Made by a program: the position numbers and the translations under genes. Below, piece by piece: positions 57,298 through 64,000 of a stretch of DNA of 64,000 bases (position 1 is the first letter of the stretch; each line of letters starts with the position of its first letter). This DNA comes from Pararhodonellum marinum (GTDB taxonomy: Bacteria; Bacteroidota; Bacteroidia; Cytophagales; Cyclobacteriaceae). The stretch is from the NCBI RefSeq assembly GCF_015354735.1, contig NZ_JACEFJ010000009.1, forward strand, positions 172,490-236,489, given 5' to 3'. Under the pieces are notes generated by a model. The model was not told the DNA's origin, did no database searches, and worked only from the letters and a program-made list of their open reading frames with translations.

Positions 57298-58344
57298 TCA
57301 AACTTTTCCGTTTTTTACCTTTTGTTTGGCTTCTGTTTTTTCGTCCAATGTAGCAGTTTTGGGTGCATTGTCATTGGTAGGATTTAAACACAGCTTGGCA
57401 CTGATCGGGAAGTGGTCTGAATTTACTGGGCCGTGTACTTTCAGGGATTCCAAAGTAAAATGTTTGCTCACAAAAATGTGGTCCAAGGGCCATCGAAGTA
57501 GGGGATATTTGGCATGGAATGTACTATACATCCCTCTTCCCCTCCTTGGATCCAACAATCCACTCGTTTTCAAAAACAATTCACTGGTGTAGGACCAACC
57601 TACATCATTCAGGTCACCTACTACCACACAGGGCTTGTCGTATTCCTTGGCTTTTTGGCCCACCATCAATATCTCTGCATCTCTTTCAGTGCTCTCCAAA
57701 CTTTCGCCTGGAACAGGTGGTGTGGGGTGTATGGCATAGATGCGTACTTTTTGTCCATCTTCCAATGGCACATCCACCTCAAAGGAAGGAATTTCCTCAT
57801 CAATCAAATAATTGATTTCCTGTTTGAGCAAAGGCAATTTTGAATAGAGCAACATCCCATAAGTATTGTCTAGAGGTTTTTCCATGTGATGGGGATAGTC
57901 ATGCTTCAGAACGGATATGGCGTCAGCCCATTTTTGATCAGTTTCGACCAAGACAAACAAATCAGGTTGCTCTTTTTGGATCAGGTTGATGGTTTTGTCA
58001 AAGGCATCATTGGGTTGGTAGACATTGGCCACGAGAATATGTAAAACGGCGTTAGTGCTTCCTTTTGATTCTTGAACCATTTTTTGACTAAATGGCGAAA
58101 ACGGGAAAATCTGATAACACAAATACCCTGTCAGAATCAATAAGGCCCCCATAGCGATGTAATCCAATGTTTCCCACCTTTTATAAAAGAATGTCACCCA
58201 CATCAACAATAAAAACACGCTCAAAACCAGCTTTTGCATGCGAGGATAGTCGAAAACCCTGAAAGTCCAGTAATCCTTTTTTACCAATGGTATAGCGCCC
58301 GCAAGCACCAAAAGAAAGCTGAAGAAAAACAAGGTTATTTTCAT
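57298..58344 (-). CDS. Endonuclease/exonuclease/phosphatase-family membrane protein
   Basis: A 348-residue protein with three N-terminal membrane helices (about 3-22, 38-52, 60-80) followed by an exonuclease-endonuclease-phosphatase domain outside the membrane. Metal and catalytic motifs: NVYQPND, FVLVETDQKW, YAIHPTPP, VVGDLNDVGWS and WPLDHIF, with the terminal NSDHFPI. Such membrane-tethered members are probably phosphodiesterases or nucleases of unknown substrate. It is a single gene, tail-to-tail with mlaD. Confidence 0.9.
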   Translation of the reverse strand: MKITLFFFSFLLVLAGAIPLVKKDYWTFRVFDYPRMQKLVLSVFLLLMWVTFFYKRWETLDYIAMGALLILTGYLCYQIFPFSPFSQKMVQESKGSTNAVLHILVANVYQPNDAFDKTINLIQKEQPDLFVLVETDQKWADAISVLKHDYPHHMEKPLDNTYGMLLYSKLPLLKQEINYLIDEEIPSFEVDVPLEDGQKVRIYAIHPTPPVPGESLESTERDAEILMVGQKAKEYDKPCVVVGDLNDVGWSYTSELFLKTSGLLDPRRGRGMYSTFHAKYPLLRWPLDHIFVSKHFTLESLKVHGPVNSDHFPISAKLCLNPTNDNAPKTATLDEKTEAKQKVKNGKV

Positions 58345-58506
58345 TTTCTGGACATGGTTAGTTGATAAAGATAAATATTTAGCGGTTAATCGTATACATG
58401 AATTTATATTCAGCTTAAAAAAAAGTAAATTGAGAAATTATTCATGACCAAATGAGGTTGATAAATAATACACCTTTTTAATAACTCCTAAAAATTAACC
58501 AAAGCT

Positions 58507-61281
58507 ATGCCACTAGATCCTTACAATATCAAAAAAACACTGACCACCGACCAAGGTGATTTGACTTATTGGAGTATGACTGCGTTGAAAGAGCAAGGCC
58601 ATGCCATTGACAAGCTTCCTTTTTCGATTCGGATTTTGCTGGAAAATGCCCTCCGGAACTTTGACGACTTTGCCATCACCAAGGAAAACGTGGACACCAT
58701 CCTCAACTGGACCCCAGAAGCTTCGGATAAAGACATTCCTTTCAAGCCAGCCCGGGTATTGATGCAGGATTTCACCGGTGTGCCGGCCGTGGTGGATATC
58801 GCTTCCCTGAGGGCAGAGGCTGTTCGGAAAGGCAAAGATGCCCAAAAAATCAACCCACTGATTCCGGTAGACCTGGTCATTGACCATTCAGTACAGGTGG
58901 ATTATTTTGGTACTAACTACAGCTACAAAAAGAACGTGGATGTGGAATATGAGCGCAATGGTGAACGTTATCAGTTTCTGAAATGGGCCCAGAAATCCTT
59001 TGATAATTTTTCCGTAGTCCCTCCCGGGATGGGCATCTGTCATCAGGTCAATCTGGAATACCTTTCTCAAGGTGTGATCTCCAGAGATGGGCAGGCATTT
59101 CCTGATACCCTGGTGGGCACCGATTCCCATACCCCCATGGTCAATGGCGTAGGGGTAATCGCATGGGGCGTGGGAGGCATAGAAGCAGAAGCGGCCATTC
59201 TTGGACAACCGATCTATTTTATCATGCCGGATGTGGTGGGATTAAAGCTGACCGGCAAACTGCCCTTGGGTACTACCGCCACGGATATGGTATTGACCAT
59301 CACCGAATTGTTGAGAAGGCATGGGGTAGTGGGTAAATTCGTAGAGGTATTCGGTAGCGGCCTCGATCACCTTAGCGTACCGGACCGTGCGACCATATCC
59401 AACATGTCTCCTGAATTCGGCTGTACCGTCACCTATTTCCCAATAGATGACCGCACGCTTGATTATTTGGCAAAAACCAACCGTTCGAAAGAACAAATAA
59501 AGCTCGTTGAACAATACACCAAAGCCAATATGCTCTGGCGGGAGAATGAGGATAAAATCGAATACAGCTCAGTGGTGGAACTTGATCTGAGCACCGTAGA
59601 GCCCACTGTTTCAGGACCTAAGCGGCCTCAGGATAAAATCCTGTTGAGGAATTTTAAAAGTAAATTCGGTGAATTGCTCCAAGAGTTTCATGGAAGGGAA
59701 TATATCCCCATAGATGACCGTGAAAAAGGCCGCTGGTTTTCAGAAGGAGGTAGTCAGACTTCTGAAAAAGCCGGTGATGCCCCTTCGGATGTGGAATATG
59801 AAACCAAGGTAAAAAACGGTTTAAAGTCGGTCGTGGTCAAGCTCAACAATGAAAAGTTTGCCCTTTACGATGGCTCCATCGTCATAGCAGCCATCACCTC
59901 CTGTACCAATACTTCAAATCCCAGTGTCATGATCGGGGCTGGATTGGTGGCGAAAAAAGCAAGAGAAAGAGGACTTGATGTCAAGCCATGGGTCAAGACC
60001 TCATTGGCACCGGGTTCTAAGGTAGTTACAGACTATTTGGAAAAATCTGGTTTGTTGGATGATTTGGAAGCTTTAAAGTTCCATGTGGTAGGCTATGGCT
60101 GTACCTCTTGTATTGGAAATTCCGGCCCATTGCCCCGACACATTGCCCAAGCAGTGGAGGAAAACGACATGGTGGTGGCCTCCGTGCTTTCCGGTAACCG
60201 GAACTTTGAAGCAAGGGTGCACCCTCAGGTCAAGATGAATTATTTGATGTCACCCATGCTGGTTGTGGCTTTTGCTTTGGCGGGCAGGGTGGATGTGGAC
60301 CTCATTAATGAGCCACTGGGCTACGATCCCAACCTGGAACCTGTTTACCTGAAAGACGTCTGGCCAAGCAATGATGAGATTTTTGAGGTAATGGGCAGGG
60401 TATTGTCTCCGAATGATTATGCCAAAAGCTATGGTGAAATCTTTGAAGGCAATGAACAGTGGAAAAGCCTTGAGGCTCCGAAGGATAAGGTCTATCAATG
60501 GGACGATAACTCCACCTATATCAAAGAGGCTCCATTCTTTCAGGGAATCTCAGAAACCGTTGCCGAACCAATGGATATCAACGGGGCTCATGTGCTGTTG
60601 AAATTAGGAGACAGCATCACCACTGACCACATCAGTCCCGCCGGAGCCTTTGCCGAGCACAGTCCTGCCGGGCAATACCTGGTTGGAAGAGGAGTGGAGC
60701 GCAAGGATTTCAATTCTTATGGTTCCAGAAGGGGGAATGACGAGGTGATGGTCAGAGGTACTTTTGCCAATGTGCGGATTAAAAATCAGTTGGCAGAACG
60801 GGAAGGAGGATATACCACCCATATTCCTTCAGGTCAGGAAATGAGCGTATTCGATGCTTCCCGGAAATACCAGGATGCCAAAACCCCATTGATCGTACTT
60901 GCCGGAAAAGAGTATGGCAGCGGATCTTCCCGGGACTGGGCCGCCAAAGGGACTAGCCTCCTTGGAATCAAAGCTGTTTTGGCCGAAAGCTATGAGCGCA
61001 TTCACCGCAGCAATCTGGTCGGTATGGGTGTGATGCCGCTGCAATACAAGGCGGGACAGACAGCTGTGACTTTAGGACTGACAGGTAGAGAGACCTTCCA
61101 CATCAAGGGAATAGCCAATGGACTAAGCCCGCTGAAAGTACTTCAGGTGGAAGCAATCGGCGAAAAAGGAGAAACAAAAACCTTTGAGGTCATCAGCCGC
61201 CTGGATTCCGCCATCGAGATCGCTTATTACAAAAACGGCGGTATTTTGCATTATGTGCTAAGGGATTTTTTGAAAAAATAA
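58507..61281 (+). CDS. acnA: Aconitate hydratase (AcnA)
   Basis: The TCA-cycle enzyme that interconverts citrate and isocitrate using a [4Fe-4S] cluster. At 924 residues it is of the AcnA/IRP length. Cluster cysteines lie in TSCTNTSNPSVMIGAG and GYGCTSCIGNSGPLP. Other family motifs are GTDSHTPMVNGVGVIAWGVGG, PPGMGICHQVNLEYLSQGV and the C-terminal swivel GSGSSRDWAAKGTSLLGIKA. It starts with MPLDPYNIKKTL. It is a single gene, and 400 bases without a gene follow before the AT-rich small-gene region. Confidence 0.97.
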   Translation: MPLDPYNIKKTLTTDQGDLTYWSMTALKEQGHAIDKLPFSIRILLENALRNFDDFAITKENVDTILNWTPEASDKDIPFKPARVLMQDFTGVPAVVDIASLRAEAVRKGKDAQKINPLIPVDLVIDHSVQVDYFGTNYSYKKNVDVEYERNGERYQFLKWAQKSFDNFSVVPPGMGICHQVNLEYLSQGVISRDGQAFPDTLVGTDSHTPMVNGVGVIAWGVGGIEAEAAILGQPIYFIMPDVVGLKLTGKLPLGTTATDMVLTITELLRRHGVVGKFVEVFGSGLDHLSVPDRATISNMSPEFGCTVTYFPIDDRTLDYLAKTNRSKEQIKLVEQYTKANMLWRENEDKIEYSSVVELDLSTVEPTVSGPKRPQDKILLRNFKSKFGELLQEFHGREYIPIDDREKGRWFSEGGSQTSEKAGDAPSDVEYETKVKNGLKSVVVKLNNEKFALYDGSIVIAAITSCTNTSNPSVMIGAGLVAKKARERGLDVKPWVKTSLAPGSKVVTDYLEKSGLLDDLEALKFHVVGYGCTSCIGNSGPLPRHIAQAVEENDMVVASVLSGNRNFEARVHPQVKMNYLMSPMLVVAFALAGRVDVDLINEPLGYDPNLEPVYLKDVWPSNDEIFEVMGRVLSPNDYAKSYGEIFEGNEQWKSLEAPKDKVYQWDDNSTYIKEAPFFQGISETVAEPMDINGAHVLLKLGDSITTDHISPAGAFAEHSPAGQYLVGRGVERKDFNSYGSRRGNDEVMVRGTFANVRIKNQLAEREGGYTTHIPSGQEMSVFDASRKYQDAKTPLIVLAGKEYGSGSSRDWAAKGTSLLGIKAVLAESYERIHRSNLVGMGVMPLQYKAGQTAVTLGLTGRETFHIKGIANGLSPLKVLQVEAIGEKGETKTFEVISRLDSAIEIAYYKNGGILHYVLRDFLKK

Positions 61282-61681
61282 ACTGACGGGACGGGATCTT
61301 TTATGTACCAATAATGGATTCCGCTTAAAGTCGATATTTATGGAAATTAAATTGATATTTGGATATTGTCCTTGCTAAATTCTAACCTTTTCCATGTTGA
61401 TCGTATTTACATGTGAATTTTTTAAATCTCAGAAAAAAAGGTGAATATAGGGAATTCTGCCAATAGCCAAATTACCTTGCTCTACACCTCACCGAGCCTA
61501 TCTGAATAAGGCAGGCTCGGTGTCTGAGGTTTAAGATAATGAGGATCCCGGTGGTCGGTCCCGATTCTCAGGACGAAATCATTTTAACATTTTACATTTT
61601 CTGTCAAAGAAGAGGATAATCATTCTCTATTAATCAGTATTTTGACTTCCCCTACTAGGTTTCGATTGGTTTTGAGTTTTT
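61282..61681. other. Intergenic region after acnA
   Basis: No gene is seen. The region contains one large hairpin at 61486-61530 and otherwise falls in GC content towards the small-gene region to its right. No acnA terminator with a T run is visible. Confidence 0.6.
61486..61530. repeat. Large hairpin after acnA
   Basis: ACCGAGCCT (61491-61499) pairs with AGGCTCGGT (61513-61521), and outside them ACCTC pairs with GAGGT across a four-base bulge. There is no T run, so it is an unlikely intrinsic terminator; an RNA-stabilising hairpin or repeat remnant fits better. Confidence 0.6.
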
Positions 61682-62089
61682 TTACTTACTTTTTTTAAAA
61701 GACATAAACCCGCTGCTATTAAAGTACATAATTTGAAGAGACTCATTGTCCAAAGAATATATCTCGTAACAATTTTCCTCTTTATCGCCTTTTACGTTTT
61801 TTAAGGATAAATATTTAAATAAAGGACCTACATCGACTTTAACTCCACATTGAGGACTGGTAGTTTCAATCGAAAAAAAATACACATCCTTAAGCTTCTC
61901 TTCATAATAGTCGTATAATTTTCCATCTGATCTAAATTCCCAGACCCAATTAGCATCTTCCGTACTAGAATACTTACCTAATATTTCTTGTCCTGAATTC
62001 TGTTGATAAAATAAAACCCTAAATGCGACTAAGGAAGTAATGATTAGGATCGGTACAAAAATTTTTATCGTCAATTTGATGTTTTTCAT
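61682..62089 (-). CDS. Small membrane-anchored protein of unknown function (immunity candidate)
   Basis: 135 residues starting at the ATG at 62089, which gives a basic start and one membrane helix (MKNIKLTIKIFVPILIITSL). The exported domain begins GKYSSTEDANWVWEFRSDGK and is beta-rich, resembling a small lipocalin-like or PepSY-sized fold, and contains two Cys (SPQCGV and ENCYEI) that may pair. I recognise no family. It lies 4 bases after a short coding-looking frame that ends at 62094. Small exported proteins placed like this are common as immunity proteins in polymorphic-toxin loci. Confidence 0.55.
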   Translation of the reverse strand: MKNIKLTIKIFVPILIITSLVAFRVLFYQQNSGQEILGKYSSTEDANWVWEFRSDGKLYDYYEEKLKDVYFFSIETTSPQCGVKVDVGPLFKYLSLKNVKGDKEENCYEIYSLDNESLQIMYFNSSGFMSFKKSK

Positions 62090-62093
62090 GATG

Positions 62094-62216
62094 TTATAAA
62101 GAATGCTTAATTCCAAGTGTGTCATTCTGGCTTTTCCCATTTAGAATAACCTCAGTTTGAGTCAAGCCACACCAAGCCATATCCTTAAATAACTTATCTT
62201 CTCTAAAACAGCTTCT
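62094..62216 (-). pseudogene. Possible displaced C-terminal coding fragment (tip 1)
   Basis: A minus-strand frame of 40 codons with no start of its own ends with GKSQNDTLGIKHSL and a TAA. It contains Trp, Cys and a balanced residue mix (DMAWCGLTQTEVILNG), which is unusual for a random AT-rich frame. It reads straight towards the next gene, four bases away. It may be a left-over C-terminal toxin tip, or chance. Confidence 0.3.
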
Positions 62217-62234
62217 TTAAAAATCTACTAATGC

Positions 62235-62783
62235 CTACGAAATCCAAAGCAAATGGCTGAAAACCAAACTCCATGACCCGTCATCCTTAGCTTCATAGAC
62301 TTCAATGTTACCATCTCCACATTCCATGCCGCAATGGACTGCTTTATATATTATGGCGTATTTTCCATTCAAAAAAAATGCTGGATTCGAAACTACATGA
62401 TATGTCGTAAAGGCTCCACCATAGCCTTGCTTTTCCAAATAGTCATTATCGATCAATTTCAATTTTCCGGATAGTCTTTTGGAATCAATCTTTAGGTTTG
62501 ACTCTAGTTGTTTGCAAATACTCTCTTGAACCTCTTCCTCAGAAAGCAATTCTATATCGTCAGAAATCTTTCCCTTATAAATGTTTAAAATATCCCAAAC
62601 CACACATTGGTTATCTAGAAATCTAAAACTGATTTCATCATCTTCTACAAAAAGAAGTACTTCTTTATTTTCTGTTAAGTATTTGTAAAAAGATTCATTA
62701 ATGACTTCAAACGGGTCAGGCTCTTCAACCTTGCAACCATTTATGACTATTGAAAAGAGGAGAAATAATATTATCAGTCGCAT
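62235..62783 (-). CDS. Small lipoprotein of unknown function (immunity candidate)
   Basis: A 182-residue predicted lipoprotein with lipobox VINGC and Cys17. The rest is acidic, with helical and beta segments (SFYKYLTENKEVLLFVED, NPAFFLNGKYAIIYKAVHCG, GNIEVYEAKDDGSWSLVFS), and has a pair of Cys near HCGMECG. I recognise no family. Similar small lipoproteins often sit in toxin/immunity arrays in this phylum, but I cannot assign it. Codon composition is AT-rich like its neighbours. Confidence 0.6.
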   Translation of the reverse strand: MRLIILFLLFSIVINGCKVEEPDPFEVINESFYKYLTENKEVLLFVEDDEISFRFLDNQCVVWDILNIYKGKISDDIELLSEEEVQESICKQLESNLKIDSKRLSGKLKLIDNDYLEKQGYGGAFTTYHVVSNPAFFLNGKYAIIYKAVHCGMECGDGNIEVYEAKDDGSWSLVFSHLLWIS

Positions 62784-62795
62784 GCTTTAATCCTT

Positions 62796-62894
62796 TTAGA
62801 TGTTATATTCTTCTGCATACTTTTTGAGTTTTCTATTTATATTTGTCAACATCTTTTTACACAATATTCTCAATGCAATTTTATCCTTCAAATT
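62796..62894 (-). pseudogene. Possible displaced C-terminal coding fragment (tip 2)
   Basis: A 32-codon minus-strand frame without a start ends LKKYAEEYNI and a TAA, 12 bases before the ATG of the lipoprotein gene. It begins after a stop and reads DKIALRILCKKMLTNINRK. Basic and helical; it may be the C-terminus of a former toxin tip. Evidence is position and residue mix only. Confidence 0.25.
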
Positions 62895-63060
62895 TTAAAT
62901 TTTTTGGATAAGCTAATACTTGTGGTTCAGGGTATCAGTAATTGCATTAATTGTAATTGGTCCCATTCCAATCAGTGGCAGCCGGTGCAGTTGGAAGATG
63001 TCTAATTTTATGATTAAATTCACCTTACAGGGCAATTTTGTATTAGGTATGAAAGAGATT

Positions 63061-63273
63061 TTAATGCTTCTTTGCAACCAACCTAATCGTTAGAAAAATC
63101 GAAAGAAAAAATGCTAACAAAAAAAATATATTTTTAATACTGAATACTAGGTATACACTATTATATGGATTGAAAGAAAAAGTAATGTCCAAAATTGGGT
63201 TTAAATAGAAGATAAAAATTCCAATGAATAACATTGAAATGGTTATACTTATTTTTGCTTCAATACTTTTCAT
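63061..63273 (-). CDS. Small two-helix membrane protein
   Basis: A 70-residue protein from the ATG at 63273 with two hydrophobic stretches (ITISMLFIGIFIFYLNPIL and NIFFLLAFFLSIFLTIRL) and a basic C-terminus. The ATG at 63273 lies 7 bases past the stop of the preceding gene, which favours it over in-frame ATGs at 63318 and 63333 that overlap that gene. Function unknown; a membrane part of an immunity system is possible. Confidence 0.55.
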   Translation of the reverse strand: MKSIEAKISITISMLFIGIFIFYLNPILDITFSFNPYNSVYLVFSIKNIFFLLAFFLSIFLTIRLVAKKH

Positions 63274-63280
63274 TTGTTTT

Positions 63281-63811
63281 TTATAATGGTGAATATCTTC
63301 TTCCAAAAAGCAATTCATATAATGATGGTTCAAAAAAGTCGAAAAAATTGGACTTATATCTAAATCTTGCGTTTAATTGAATATCAGAAAGAATTTGAAA
63401 ATTGAAAAATTTAACAAAAGTGTCATGAATGAATTTAAAGTCTTTATTTAAAAAATCATCATCATTAAAAAATCGTACCAAATTTGAAGAATCTTCTTTT
63501 ACTAGACTTATAATAAACGTGGCGTAATCAGCCAATAAACTAATAACTATTTGAATAGAAATATTATTTTTTCCATTTAGATTAATAAATAATCTAATTG
63601 AAGGATCATCTGGATTTAATATCGATTCATTAAATATATTACCTTTATATCTCATTTGTAAAACTTCAATAAATCTCATAAAATCTTTTTCAAGATAATT
63701 AGATTGTAGTTTACATATATATAATCTTTTACGTTGAAAGTGATAAATTAAATTTTCTGTAAGTTCACTTTCACCCAAAGGATAATACTTTTTTAAAATT
63801 TCATTTATCAT
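63281..63811 (-). CDS. Unknown 176-residue protein, immunity-protein candidate
   Basis: A 176-residue soluble protein, helical in appearance, opening MINEILKKYYPLGESELTEN and rich in Asn, Phe, Ile and Lys. The ATG lies two bases after the TAG of the preceding open frame, so it is expressed with it. This order, an end of a large effector followed at once by a small gene of no known family, is typical of toxin-immunity pairs; that is inference. AT-rich codons mark recent acquisition or weak selection. Confidence 0.65.
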   Translation of the reverse strand: MINEILKKYYPLGESELTENLIYHFQRKRLYICKLQSNYLEKDFMRFIEVLQMRYKGNIFNESILNPDDPSIRLFINLNGKNNISIQIVISLLADYATFIISLVKEDSSNLVRFFNDDDFLNKDFKFIHDTFVKFFNFQILSDIQLNARFRYKSNFFDFFEPSLYELLFGRRYSPL

Positions 63812-63813
63812 TT

Positions 63814-64000
63814 CTAATCACATCCAAATATCCCCTTATAAACAGGTTCTTTAGCATTTTCCTCTGAAATTGTAATTAAACCAAAATTCACCATTGCTCC
63901 ATTATGATTTAATTTTTTCCTGATTAACTCCTCCATTTTCCTAACAAACTTATTACCATATTTAATTTGAGCTCCCGGTTCAAAAAAATCTTGTGTATAA
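63814..64000 (-). CDS. C-terminal end of an unidentified protein, toxin-tip candidate (partial)
   Basis: The frame runs in from the right edge and ends with a TAG at 63814-63816, giving about 61 residues. It reads DFFEPGAQIKYGNKFVRKM, then MVNFGLITISEENAKEP, and finishes KGIFGCD. The sequence is dense in charged and aromatic residues and clearly coding. I cannot name the domain. The tight 2-base spacing to the following gene and the AT-rich context suggest a polymorphic toxin C-terminus. Confidence 0.6.
   Translation of the reverse strand, partial: YTQDFFEPGAQIKYGNKFVRKMEELIRKKLNHNGAMVNFGLITISEENAKEPVYKGIFGCD

Overview
The window is chromosomal DNA from a Bacteroidota bacterium, most likely order Cytophagales near Cyclobacteriaceae (Algoriphagus/Cyclobacterium-like; genus is inference). 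Supporting signs are a SusC/SusD pair, a large FG-GAP/UnbV lipoprotein, GH97 and GH32 hydrolases, lipoproteins with a Cys after short hydrophobic leaders, LytS/LytTR signalling, and several promoters of the Bacteroidota form TAnnTTTG. No tRNA, rRNA, CRISPR array or intact insertion sequence was seen.

Layout. 1-415: the 3' end of a plus-strand gene and an intergenic stretch with a dispersed repeat. 416-6197: a minus-strand surface-glycan operon (YfhO-like membrane protein, methyltransferase, glycosyltransferase, flippase). 6382-20869: housekeeping and envelope genes (ffh, guanine deaminase, a LytS/LytTR pair opposite an outer-membrane receptor, pdhB, a phosphodiesterase, hisS, YbaB, glycosyltransferase, PspC). 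20947-34815: an OmpA-like/TPR lipoprotein, the susC-susD pair with the UnbV lipoprotein, creatininase, and a coupled AspG-CutC pair. 34936-41247: CBS protein, YdcF, FAD/Fe-S dehydrogenase, subtilisin-like lipoprotein. 41480-48368: an AddA/AddB helicase-nuclease pair separated by a broken ATPase gene. 48372-53998: GH32, GH97, a YciI-like protein and a DUF389 membrane protein. 54340-57296: a response regulator followed by mlaE-mlaF-mlaD. 57298-61281: an exonuclease-endonuclease-phosphatase family protein and aconitase.

From about 61.7 kb to the right edge the sequence is clearly AT-richer and holds only small unfamiliar minus-strand genes. At the edge the C-terminal end of an open frame stops 2 bases before the next gene. 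Two further short C-terminal-looking frames precede the two other small genes. This looks like the downstream end of a polymorphic-toxin locus with immunity genes and displaced toxin tips; that reading is inference and is the best candidate for an undescribed system here.

Other points of note: an ATPase/DUF4143 gene that has lost the middle of its ATPase domain in frame and lies inside the addA-addB pair; a 130-170 bp intergenic repeat in two inverted copies 18 kb apart; a cluster of metalloregulator-like palindromes (TTAGG-N4-CCTAA) before the response regulator/mla genes; and a mosaic of repeat-like sequences after the FAD/Fe-S dehydrogenase gene.
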